Shown here: one piece after another, positions 10,200-19,740 of the stretch
Layout of the letters: each line of letters starts with the position of its first letter
Position numbering within the stretch: position 1 is the first letter of the stretch
Source: Trichaptum fuscoviolaceum
Lineage: Eukaryota; Basidiomycota; Agaricomycetes; Hymenochaetales; Trichaptaceae
Direction: 5' to 3'
Assembly (NCBI GenBank): GCA_910574455.1
Contig: CAJSYZ010000002.1
Span: 6,161,390 to 6,225,389 of the forward strand
DNA length: 64,000 nt
Position numbers and translations under genes: made by a program
The notes under the pieces: model-generated
What the model saw: only the letters and a program-made list of their open reading frames with translations
What the model was told of the DNA's origin: nothing
Database searches by the model: none

Positions 10200-11802
10200 C
10201 TACGACCTCCTACGGTCGCATACCCTTGCCGCATGTCCCTCCGTCCCACACACAGAACACCTATGCACAAAACCACAAACGTTATGACAAGATCGCGGAT
10301 TATTGTTCCATCCGAAGCAAAGTTTCTGCATCATCTCGCCACCTTTTTTATGCGCGAGGAACGTAGCGCTCGGATTCTGACATACTTGTGAGTGATGGCC
10401 AACCATCCCACATGCAATGCAGAACTCCTTTTTCTCCCAACCACGATTCGATGTAGGCTGCAATTTTTGTTCTAAGTCCGGTAACACCATACCAACGGGT
10501 AGACGGCCACCCGCCAAGTCGTTAGCGATTTCGAAGATAAACACATCTTCACGCCATGCTCCGATATCAAAGTCGGCTATTTCTGCGAACGCCTTGCGCA
10601 TTCTGATGCAATATGCCCAGCAATACTTTAGGGGACGCGCAAGAGCAATGAGGTGCATAACGTTCCCAAAATGCATCGTCAATCTCTCTGCCACTAACTT
10701 CACCTCGGACAGATGTTCAGCATCGATGCGATTAATAACTTCACGCATCGCACCCATTATACCCCATACCGCCTCAAAATAGTCCCAGCGTGATAGAGAT
10801 ATTTCACGCTCTTTCTCCCCCGTTCCATCATAACCAGGAAGAAAGCACGTCAAGGGCATGTACGTGTTCGCCGAGCGAGTCCCCACCATGAACTCCATCA
10901 ACCTCTCCAGAGTCTCAAGTTCATATTTCACCTGAACCCGGGGATTTCGATCCCGCTTGGAAATGGAGCCAACAGTAGAACCATGCGACTGATGGAATTT
11001 CGAACCTGATGGTGTTTCTTCAGAGTGCACCGCAGTCGCGCCCTGCATCAGATTAGACCCAGGGACTACAGCGTCTCTGTCACCAGATCCATGCTCTCCA
11101 GTAAGCGCGGAACAGGCTGGCCTATTCTGATAACGGGGGTTGCTTTCTGTCGGTCCAGCCATTGGCAAAGAATGTTCCTTTGCGCGTGATAATCCTTCGA
11201 AAGCCAATGCTGGCGACATCCGAAATCTTTGATCAATTGTAGGATGTTTAGCTGGCTGCCTTTCTTGTACAGTTGGCGGGCATTCTTGAGGAGAACGGAG
11301 CCGTAATGTTTGCGGAGGACCTGATAGAAAAGCCATTTAATACTTCAAAATCTGTAATAACACAAAATAACTTGCCGGTGTTCGAATTATGGACATGATC
11401 CACAGTATCAGCCTGAGGTGGTGGCATATTATATCCAACGCTTCCTAATTACATTGCATTAGCAGTAAATAACAAATTCAGTACTTTATACTTTCCCTGA
11501 GACAACATTAACGTACCGTTGCCCATACTACGCATTCCTACAATTTGCATTCCCAAACGACCGACGTTCGCATATACATATCCAAAACGATTTGTTGAAC
11601 TCGAGTGACCACTTGCATCTGGGGCGCTTTGAACCTGGTCAGCCACTCCAGTGGAAATCAACTCGTTGGTCAATCGCCGCTCGTTGACCATGGCAGCATC
11701 ATGAGCCTCTTCCAGTCTCTGCTTCTTTGCAGCTCGAGTCGCGGCTGCTTTTCTTGCCCTTTCGGAGTAGTCGATGGGCTGCCTTGGCCGCTTGGGGGGC
11801 AT
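10200..11802 (-). CDS. Zinc-knuckle (CCHC) protein, Gag-like, two or more exons
   Basis: The first exon starts at 11802 (MPPKRPRQPIDYSERARKA), basic and Ala/Lys-rich, likely nuclear. An intron with donor GGTACGTTAAT follows near 11516. The main exon (11336-10200) encodes about 378 residues: a disordered N-terminus, a helical core (WDYFEAVWGIMGAM, LIALARPLKYCWAYCIRMRKAF) and a C-terminal cysteine cluster. The cluster has CIACGMVGHHSQVC, a C-x8-C-x4-C-x3-H spacing and CSVCGTEGHAARVC, that is two zinc knuckles around a CCCH-like finger. This layout recurs in Gag-like or mobile-element-associated proteins; no polymerase or integrase lies next to it. The exact splicing between the exons is unresolved. 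The start lies about 95 bp downstream of the inverted 0.33-kb repeat, which could supply its promoter. Confidence 0.55.
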
Positions 11803-11899
11803 GGATGGTGAACTTGAAGTGGCTTTGGCGCGTCGTTCTTGTGAAAACGACGCGACTGTTGAACTGAATTATACTGTCCACGTGAGCAGACCTTCCCCA

Positions 11900-12237
11900 T
11901 CAGGAAAACTACTTTCTGCTGAAAGTGACTTAAGCGTCACTTAAAGGTCCTGAGAGACTGAAGTCTCAAATAAGGCAAGCTTCACTTATTCATGCATGTC
12001 CTCCCATTATTCAGGAGCGGCTTACTGAAATCAGTGATGTTGACTTAAATCAGTGCTTCAGTCAGTCAGTCAGTCAGGTTAGTCAGTCAGGCAGTTCAGT
12101 CATACAGTCATTCAATTAATATAAGTAGATGATAATATTATAAGCACAAAATAAGTACAATAATAAGTAAACTTAGAACTCGCCGCCCACCCACGAGTGG
12201 ACTCGTCGCCAGCTCCCACTGCCTTTCAGCTCCGGCT
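11900..12237 (-). mobile_element. 0.33-kb dispersed repeat with Helitron-like 3' end, copy 2 (inverted)
   Basis: Full-length inverted match to 5075-5407. In its own orientation it ends with the 7-bp stem AAGTGAC/GTCACTT, then CTTTC/GAAAG, then TAGTTTTC and CTGA followed by T. With copy 1 it brackets a 6.5-kb segment carrying CSE1, KDM4 and the zinc-knuckle gene. Beyond its outer edge (12238-12254) lies GTACGGGACAC, a motif also found in hairpins at 20.0-20.6 kb. Confidence 0.6.
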
Positions 12238-13150
12238 TCTTAGGTACGGGACACGGCCTTTTGGCGCGGGATGGCGTGGGAACCGTGTCTCGAGACACGC
12301 CCCCCAAAAGCGGCGATTGCGGGTCCCACGCCACCTGGCCTGCGGCCGCGCGTCCGCACGTCGCGAGACCCCGGAAACCCGCCACCCCGTGCGTCCGGCC
12401 GCTTGTTTTTCTTTTTTTTTTCACTTAACTACTATATCGGGGCTCCCTCGCCGCTTTGTCCGGGCGCTTTCCGATTGCGGAAAGGCGCGCGGGTGGCGTG
12501 GCAGCTCCGCTTCGAGCTCCGGGGCCTCACCCGAAGGGAGTGGCTTGCATATAGCATGCCCCCTTCCCCCCATTGCTCTGATCCCCCCCTCCCCTCTCGT
12601 TCGCTCGCTCGCTCGCTCGCCCTCGCTACGCGCGCGCGTGCCCCGGATGGACTCCCAGGCCCCACCAGTGAGTCTCCGGACTTCCTTTTTTTTCTCTCTT
12701 TTTTCCTTCTTTTCCTTCTGCTTCTTCGGCCGGTAGCCTCTCTTTCCCCTATTCCCTCTTTCCCTCCTCTCCCCCTTCCCTCTTCGTTCTGGCGCGTCCG
12801 GGCGCCCGGATTAGGCCCGCGGGGGCGCTTGAAGGGGCCCCAATGCGCCGGGTAGGCCCTCCAAGTGCCCCGAAGAGGGTTATAGCCCCTGGGGCCCATT
12901 TTTTTTTGTAAAAAATCATATAAAATCAATAAAATATTCCCCCGGCCTCGGAACACCTTGGTTTTTTTTTGCTGCTTTCCATATGCACACGGATGCATAC
13001 TCAGACATAGACTGAGTGCTGTTCTTTGGTCTGGGAGAGATTCCAATGGCGGTTTTTTGTTTTTATTTATTTACTTATTTATAATGTGATTTAATTTACA
13101 TTGGCCTCGGACATACATCTATATACTGACAACTGCTTTATTTAATGCAG
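12238..13150 (+). promoter_or_regulatory. GC-rich leader region upstream of the convergent two-gene element
   Basis: No long ORF looks real here. It contains TACGGGACAC (12245-12254), a perfect palindrome GTGTCTCGAGACAC (12285-12298) nested in a CTTTTGG/CCAAAAG inverted repeat, a (CGCT)n tract at about 12599-12620 and pyrimidine runs. A short coding exon may lie at 12647-12667 (MDSQAPP), followed by GTGAGT and an intron ending TTTAATGCAG at 13150. It would join the next exon in frame. Probably 5' UTR, promoter and first intron of the following gene; this is an inference. Confidence 0.4.
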
Positions 13151-14336
13151 GCCTTAAGCATGAGTGCTTCTATACTGCCTGAGCTGAATGCAACTATAAT
13201 CAGCCATGCAAAGAAGCGTGAATTGCAGCTCTGGATTGATATCATCAATTCGGCAGAGCATCGGAAGGTTATCGCACGTAACCAGAATGTCCCTCAGCTC
13301 AGAGCAGCTATTGCCAGCTACCTCAAGATCTCGCTTGATGCTATGCCAAGCACCAATGCATCTGAAGAGAACGTGAAGCTCAATGTACGCAATACGGCAG
13401 CCATACAAGTCGATCATAGCTTGCGTGTGCAGCAGTACAAGGGCCTCTTTAATCTGGGATTGGAATGGCAGAAGGCAGCGGCACAGAATCAGAGGTTTCA
13501 GCTTTTGCCAGCGGCAGGTGTGTCTATATATGACTAATAATAGCTGTTTAAATACATCTCTAATTAATTTTTCAGATCCGCTTGTCCTTGAGCGTAACCA
13601 GGTGCAGGCTGCAAGCTCCAGCTTCTCATTTGATGATTGGCATAATACAGCTCCATTCACTGAGCGCTATCACTCACCGACACCGCCCAGCTCACCTCAT
13701 TCTGTTGCTTGGTCCTCACTGCCATCTCAGGAGCTTCATATTCTTAGAGCCATCTCACGCAAAGATATTGATACACTCAACAGAGCCAGTGGCATCAAAG
13801 AGGCTTTGGACCAAATGGAGATGGTGGAGCGCATTCGCTTGGCACATGACAATGGCACTCTGAAGAACGTGGAGTGGAGTTCAATCAAGAATGTAATCAC
13901 CCGTCGCGAGCGTGTTGCTAAGGTATTGAAGGAGGATTTTGGAGGTGATCAAGATGCGTTTACTGCATATCTGCAAATCGAGGCAAGCACAGCCAGGACC
14001 ACCAAGCGGAAGAAGCCTGGAGATGATGGTCTTCTCTCCTTTAACGTCTTCGTCAATGAGATGTTAAAGGCCTGTGATTATGTTATACAGGCGGAGAAGA
14101 CAAAAGGGATGTATTTGGCTTATGGCAATTTCTCTAACTATCTCTGGCAGCAGAAGTGGGGCAATCAGAACAGGTTTTATATCTTCCGCACTCTCTGCTT
14201 GGAACGCATTAAGGCAGAGAAGCAGAAGGCAATGTACTTTGAGAACAATATGTTCTCAGAGGCGCTTTGGAATCAGAAATGGGGTGGATGTAAGCATTGG
14301 TTTGATATTTACAAGAAATTGACTAAACAGATGTAA
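13151..14336 (+). CDS. Unrecognised element-encoded protein with SAP-like N-terminus and tandem Trp-rich C-terminal repeats
   Basis: Exon 13151-13517, intron 13518-13575 (GTGTGT..TTTTTCAG), exon 13576-14336. The join is in frame (LLPAAD-PLVLERN), giving about 375 residues. A seven-codon upstream exon at 12647-12667 would fit in phase. Otherwise translation may begin at ATG 13145 (which contains the acceptor AG) or ATG 13160. Residues about 10-60 resemble a SAP-type helix-extension-helix (NVPQLRAAIASYL), a weak match. The C-terminus has two imperfect repeats of about 45 residues, KGMYLAYGNFSNYLWQQKWG and KAMYFENNMFSEALWNQKWG. A KRKKPGDD stretch could be a nuclear signal. A DNA-binding partner of the recombinase is possible, but nothing proves it. 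Confidence 0.6.
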
Positions 14337-14419
14337 AGGCGTATGAGCCAATTGATATATTGAAATATATGGTAGATTCTGTAAACAATTAAGCTCTACA
14401 TTGCCAGAGCATAGAAATT

Positions 14420-16090
14420 CTAGTGAAATTTGAATTTAGGACGCTTTGCATCGTTTCTATCATAATCCTGAGTCATGCTGTGATTATCTCTTGGTGAGTA
14501 GATGTAGCGGTACATGGTGGTAGCCTCTTGCTGAGACCAGCCTCCCCATGCCGCTACCATGCCAAGGGTCCAATCCAGACGCAGCCGATGTTGACAGCCA
14601 CCACGTCTAAAGGAGTGTGTACTATAAAGTACCCAATTGCGATCACCTATCTTTTGAAAGTCGGTTGCTAGTGCACGGGTAATAGCACTTGTTGTCTGGT
14701 GTAAGATATTATGAGATTAAAGAAGAGAATAAATATAAAACCTCTCTTACCAATGGGCGACCAACTTCAATAATACCTTTCTGATTGATGTTCAGAAAGA
14801 GCGAGCCACAAGGATCAAATTCCTGGCCATACACCTGTGACAGCTTGATGAGAGCTCTGATAGGGCAGATCTCAGGACGTTTGTCATTGGCATGAACACG
14901 ATAGCAGTGGGGGTCTCCGGTCTGTGCATGCTTTCTATCTTCGAGATAGATATCAACATATGTTACTAAATAAATATAAGTAATATTCAAGAGATAGCAC
15001 AAAAATAACTCACACTTGTCAGGCACAATAGGATGCACCATGTTGAGGCTCTCAAACTTGAGTCTGAGTACCTCATCAACACGCAGCAGTAGAAGCCATG
15101 CAAAGAGATATGTAGTCTAATTTAATACAGTTAGCAAAAAGTAGTGCAAAGTGAAATGGATACGTACATATCTCACTGTGCCCTGCTGGCGCTGCACTGT
15201 AGTGAGTTCCTGGCTCTCAATGCAGATGTGATGCAGCCGCATCATATCCTCATAATGAATAGCACGTGCTGAGCGAGAAACTTCGCCCAACTTTGCCTTT
15301 GTCTTTTCAAGTCCAATCATGAACTCAGAGACAGCCCTAGAGCGGGTAGGGAGTCCATGCCTGAATAACAGAGGTACTTAGAAGGTAGGAAAGTATAAAG
15401 CAGGGGGAGAACACACCATATACCAGTTGAGGGATCCTTAAACTATGAAGATGTACTTTCATCAGGTCGCAGGTGCGAAAAGAAGTACGTTAAAGCGGCA
15501 CGTGTTGCAACAGCAGTAGAAAACTGACAGTACAGAGGCCTTAGCAGATAAGCATGGAAGAGAATAACAGAGACATACCCTTAAGCCCTCACCACCAGCT
15601 TCAACAGGCGAACAGCGAGATGCAATGAAGCTGGTAATCATATATGGCACTTGCTCATCCACCTTTGACGGACTCCAATCAGGAAACCTGCGCTTGACAT
15701 AGACCAGGAAGTATCTTGTGATTCTACAGATGTCCATAAGCATTAGCTGCAAAGAAAAGGAGTGGAGAGTACGCACCTGATGTGTCCCTCTCGTGTCTGC
15801 TCAGTAATATGTGCTCTTGTCACCTCAGCAGCATATCTTCCCTCTGGAGAGTCGTCTACTATCAAAGGATAGTCCTCCAGACAGCTGTTGACCACCTCAT
15901 CCGAGTTGTCCTCCAGTTCCATGGCCTCATCCAGGTCTATTGTGATTAAATCATCACTAATCTGACATGCAGAAAGAAGACAGACATGTCTCAGATGAAG
16001 TTTGAATGAATTACAGCCACTGTGAGCTCTGCTCACCCCTTTTTCATTTATAAGATCCCTCTTCAGGCTCTGAGTGCTCTTCTTAGCCAT
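14420..16090 (-). CDS. Crypton-like tyrosine recombinase (YR), multi-exon, one in-frame stop
   Basis: Exons read from MAKKSTQSLKRD (16090) through VTRAHITEQTREGHIR, ITRYFLVYVKRRFPDW, ATRAALTYFFSHLRP, HGLPTRSRAVSEF, LLLRVDEVLRLKFE and CPIRALIKL to THSFRRGGCQ, AAWGGWSQQEATTMYRY and the end KRPKFKFH. Catalytic residues expected of the family can be picked out: Arg in LLRVDE, HxxR in HSFRRGG, Trp in GGWS, and the Tyr nucleophile in MYRYIY. THSFRRGG plus WGGW is typical of Crypton transposases, which excise and integrate circular DNA. About six GT-AG introns of 50-80 bp are seen. The reading between RPDESTSS and FKDPSTGIW carries TAG (15443-15445), where related proteins usually have Trp. The copy is therefore either freshly inactivated or spliced differently. 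Confidence 0.7.
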
Positions 16091-16460
16091 TTACTGCAGT
16101 TGTGGACGAGGGAGAGAGGCCAGAGATGAAGGAAAGCAAGGGAGTAGGTGGACAGAATGGGAAAGAACCCGTAGTCGAAGTCCACGGAAGTTGCACAGCC
16201 ACCAACTTCTAAAGGCTATCACTCGACTTCGAACATGCTTCTTTTTTTTAATTAGGCTTGTATTAGCAATATAGTACAATAATACATATAACTATCTATC
16301 ATATTTTTTATGTATGAAGGCCCATCGCTATCTGCGAGATAGACGAAGGCTGCAATGTCACATCGGGAGCATGTGTGCCCCGTCGAGGCGGCGGACACGC
16401 GTTTCACGGACGCATCTGACGACGCGGACAAGGACAAGTCGACAACAGGTGCAGTCGTAA
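16091..16460. other. Non-coding flank right of the recombinase gene
   Basis: No coding signal recognised. Contains an AT-rich stretch (16250-16315) and probably the recombinase promoter on the minus strand. The right end of the element should lie here. Confidence 0.4.
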
Positions 16461-16464
16461 ATTA

Positions 16465-18125
16465 GGGGGCGGAGTGGGGTATCATGGTTCCACGTCTTTG
16501 CGGCTCAGGCGCAGGCGATAAAGAATCGCTATCCAAATCCGACGGCGAGAGATCTGCTCTATGTGGACGGGCGTCGAAGAGTGTGTTGCCACTCCTTTCT
16601 TTCACGGGACTCCTATGGTGGTCGCCGAAGGGATGCCAACCGTTCTCGTCGATGCTCTCGTTGTCGTGCCCATGCTCATGACTAAACTCACAGGCGCCGT
16701 CTGCACCGTACCCACTATCCTCCACACCCAGTCGGTTTCCATTAAAGAGAGTGTGCCGACTCTCGTCTTCATCCTCCGCGAACCCACTATTGCGATTGCG
16801 CTGCCCGACGCGAGCAATCTGCGCAAGCCTTGAAAATACTTGACGTGCTTGGATTTCGACTTCTCGATGGCAAACAGGCTGGTGATGCCATGGTTGGTGA
16901 TCCGCGGCCAGTTTCTTCGTCCTTTCCAGAGACAAGTACAGCATAGTTTGTGGGGAAGGGTCCTTTCTTCTCTCCGACTTCTTCAAGCCACCAGCCATCT
17001 AGCACTTCTTGAACTACGATTATCTCGTCACCAGCTTTGAAGCTGAGTTCATCGTTGCTCCCTGTGAAGTCAAAGAGAGCCTTCATGACCTTCTTCTCCT
17101 TGCCATCCTCCTTTCCGTTATTTTAACTTCCGTGCGCCTGAGAATGAGCCATTTCGTGAGCGAGGTCGAGGCTTTGTACTCTTGTTGCTCTTCATCGACC
17201 GATTAGAAAGCGCTCTCTAAGGGCGAGGAGGATCCCCTGTTTCGAGGTTTTCATCGTCATCTCCAAGAGCAGCAAAACTCTCCTTGTCTGGGTGGGTGTC
17301 CTTCTTGCCGCAACTCATGACACCCGTAAGCACACCGCCAACCTAACTAGCCACACCGCTAGCTGTGCTCTTCTTCCGTCTGTGCTTTCCATCCGCGTCC
17401 ATGCCATCGTCAGGCTCGTCGTCGTCCGGTGCTGCCACCGAATTCGATTGCGAGCGAGTCGGCTTAGAGATTGACTTGCTCTGAGAGCGTCTCGGCGTCG
17501 CCATTGCTTCGTTTTCTTCGGATTCAGACTCAGATTTAGGTAAGGGCTGCGAGGAAGCTTTTGGCGAATTCTTGGGCAATCGGATAGAGCGCATGGAACG
17601 ATGCGAGCCAAAGCGAGAAGGCAAAGATGGAGGCGTCGCCTTCGGCGATTCCAAAGAGGTAGAGCTTCGTGCTGATGGTCTGGCAAAGATATGTGGAGAT
17701 AAAATTCCAGCAGACGGTTTACTGAGGGACGAATAGCTAGCGGAATGATTAGTGTACGATGACTGTTTAAGGTGAAGATAGACTCACTCAACGCCATTCA
17801 GATTTCACCTCCTTCAAGGTCTCTAGATATTGTTCTACGAACCTCATCTCCATGTCCAAGAAGCCACCGAGTGCCCTCAGGCTATCCAGATCGCCCTCAC
17901 GAATCGCATCCATCCGCGTCTTCACATCTTCCGCCATTTCATCGTACCTCTCCTTGGCGAGCTCCAATTCTTCCTGTGCCTCTCTCCCGTCCTTCTCCTT
18001 TTTGAAAGTAGGCGCTCGCTCTGCCTTCGAGATTGCCGCGTCAAGCGTAAGTCGACGAGATTCCAACTTTTTCCGCTGGGCCGAGTACTCGTCCAGCTCG
18101 GCAATCGCACGCTGCAGTGACCTCG
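16465..18125 (-). pseudogene. BAR-SH3 protein (endophilin/amphiphysin-like), N-truncated
   Basis: From 18.12 kb downward: second half of a BAR domain (RAIAELDEYSAQRKKLESRR, AEDVKTRMDAIREGDLDSLR, FLDMEMRFVEQYLETLKEV), an intron, and a Ser/Pro-rich linker (ESPKATPPSLPSRFGSHRS, RSQSKSISKPTRSQSNS). An SH3 domain follows at 17086-16920 (KALFDFTGSNDELSFKAGDE, GWWLEE, FPTNYA), then a His/Ser-rich tail ending MIPHSAP near 16470. Such proteins bend membranes in endocytosis and actin-patch work. In-frame stops and frame changes occur between the linker and SH3 (for example near 17335 and 17220). The 5' part is replaced by BCS1 sequence at about 18125. Confidence 0.65.
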
Positions 18126-18127
18126 CC

Positions 18128-18300
18128 CTCGCGGTCGGTGTCGACGTCCGCGCACGGGAAGAAGTCGCGGAAGAGCGCCTCGGCCTGCCAAGGGCTTGCT
18201 TTCTTGAACTCGATCCAGACGTCCACGTGCCCGAGGCGCGAGAGCGCGGCGAAGAGAACACGGTTGACGCGAGAACAAATCCTGCATTGCCTCGAGGAGG
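18128..18300 (-). pseudogene. BCS1-like AAA ATPase fragment (post-ATPase region)
   Basis: Encodes ALSRLGHVDVWIEFKKASPW and QAEALFRDFFPCADVD, matching the segment of BCS1-type mitochondrial AAA proteins that follows the AAA core (usually LSRPGRMDVW). It stops inside an acidic stretch exactly where BAR-domain sequence begins. A TSG101-type fragment and a triplet-repeat tract separate it from the rest of BCS1 at 18860-19740. Confidence 0.65.
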
Positions 18301-18444
18301 GCAGTGAGGCTGCATGTCTGTAATATTATCGATGACAGCCATTAATCGATTTAATCGTTTGGATAATACCGCGCGGCCGTGGGTGCGGTGGTAGAGATTG
18401 TACGTACGTCGGGCTTCCGGCGCCAGAGTGTGGTGTATTCTGGT

Positions 18445-18645
18445 CGACCTGGTTGGGGGGCTTGACGAGCATGTCGCTCGTGGGTACGACATAGACCAGC
18501 GGGGGCTCATGCGGGTAGGCATGGGTGAGCCAGATGGCGACGGGAATGTTATACGTTGCGCTGCGATAGGCGATAGGGAGGAGCCCATGTAGACAAAGCA
18601 GGAGCTGGGTGCGACCATCGTCGTAGGCTACCCAATGACAACACT
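18445..18645 (-). pseudogene. TSG101/Vps23 UEV-domain fragment
   Basis: Minus-strand translation gives YDDGRTQLLLCLHGLLPIAY, RSATYNIPVAIWLTHAYPHE and PPLVYVVPTSDMLVKPP, the core of the UEV domain of the ESCRT-I subunit TSG101/Vps23, which binds ubiquitin and PTAP-type motifs. Only about 65 residues are present. It is wedged between two pieces of a BCS1-like gene, in the same orientation, so it is a captured or recombined fragment. Confidence 0.7.
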
Positions 18646-18721
18646 TAGCAACTTCAAGTTAAGCTGATTGAGATCCGTACTTACAGACATCCTTCTTGCT
18701 TTCCTTATTCTTGCCATTTTC

Positions 18722-18799
18722 CTGTCGTCGTCGTCATCATCATCATCATCGTCGTCGTGGTCGCCATCGCCATCGCCATCGCCATCGCCATCGCCGTCG

Positions 18800-18839
<40 letters not shown>

Positions 18840-18852
18840 CATCTTCATCCTT
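18722..18852. repeat. Trinucleotide microsatellite (GTC/ATC/GCC)n
   Basis: About 130 bp of CGT, CAT and CGC triplets. It lies within the BCS1-like ORF downstream of the Walker B region and, in the minus frame, would encode Thr/Met/Ala runs. Confidence 0.9.
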
Positions 18853-18854
18853 GC

Positions 18855-19740
18855 TGTCGGACGAGGACGAGCGCGCGAGGTTGAGCGAGTGAATGTAGCG
18901 TCAAGGTCCTCGAGAAGGACAATGCACCGGACAGGCACACGTCCCATAAGTGACGACAGCGTCGCATCGTTCATCCAGGAGGCTGAAAGTAAATGTCGAG
19001 CATGAGTGCGCCAGCAAAAGCAAGGATCAACGAAGACTTGCCCGAGCCAGGGACACCGTGGAGGAGATAGTTGCGGCGGAAGGGGATACTGTGATCAGCG
19101 TACCGCTAGTAAATGAGAAAGTTAGATTAATTATTAGTAGATGAATGGCAGTTTCCATACCTTCTCTGATCGCAAGAAGTCCCTTGCGTCGGCAAGGCGC
19201 ATCTCTTTAACACCGGGCTCGAGGACAATGGATGCCATAGGCCGCTTATGCCGTGAGTCCGTTCCTCACCATGAGCCATGGGAATCAGCGAAATACAATT
19301 AAACGCGATGGTCGTCTGGTGAGGCAGGCTCGACGCCTTCGAGCTCTGAATCTGAAAGAAGAAGACTCGCTCGGCGAGATGGTGCGCGCTGTCGTCGTCT
19401 CCAACTCGTGACCGCGCTGCCATTCTAAGAGCTTCGACAACCACAGCATCAGCCCGCCATATGAGTAGTCCTCTTCGGAGAAGTGGGGGCGTGAGGAAGG
19501 AGGCTGGGAGGAAGTGTCAGCGCTCGTCGACTCTCGACCCCGCAGGACGTTGCGCGCAGCATGCGTCTGCATTTCGCGCGAAGATATCCGGCGAGGTGAT
19601 TATTGACCTCGACCAAGCCATCTTGAAGGAGATGGGTGTCCATTCCACCAGTGACCGCATCCGCATTCTCAACGGCGTCAAAGTACTTCGCATAAACTGT
19701 CAGAGGCGTGCGCCGTATCCGGTGTGAGCTAGGATTCTGT
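18855..19740 (-). pseudogene. BCS1-like mitochondrial AAA ATPase, 5' and AAA core part
   Basis: From 19.74 kb downward: a BCS1 N-region (VYAKYFDAVE; YGGLMLWLSKLLEWQRGHEL), IVLEPGVKEMRLADARDFL, then [19 protein letters not shown] (Walker A), [14 protein letters not shown], and SLMGRVPVRCIVLLEDLDA (Walker B). BCS1 assembles the Rieske protein into respiratory complex III; fungi have many paralogues. Frame changes separate the N-region from the AAA core. An in-frame stop follows DIYFQPPG, and the downstream part is broken by the triplet tract and UEV fragment. A degraded copy. Confidence 0.65.

Larger units (their letters stand above)
12238..16320. mobile_element. Candidate Crypton-like tyrosine-recombinase element with two tail-to-tail genes
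   Basis: A plus-strand gene (stop at 14334-14336) and a minus-strand tyrosine recombinase gene (stop at 14420-14422) face each other with 83 bp between stops. Neither resembles the gene fragments around them. Both keep multi-exon structure and almost intact frames, in contrast to the decayed neighbours. Ends are not defined. The left limit is probably at or after the 0.33-kb repeat (12237), and the right limit lies between 16091 and about 16460, where the BAR-SH3 fragment begins. Confidence 0.5.

Noticed and set aside
12197..13046. Overlapping ORFs of about 180-205 codons on both strands
   Set aside because: Low-complexity Pro/Ser/Arg or Phe runs from GC-rich and pyrimidine tracts; more likely leader and intron.
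13145..16090. Starship-type element (DUF3435 captain)
   Set aside because: Starships are known from Pezizomycotina with the captain at the 5' edge of large cargo; here the recombinase motifs look Crypton-like and the neighbour is convergent.
18696..18974. Several overlapping ORFs of Ser, His/Arg, Thr/Met or Ile/Ala/Val runs
   Set aside because: They are readings of one triplet microsatellite in different frames; only its position inside the BCS1-like sequence matters.
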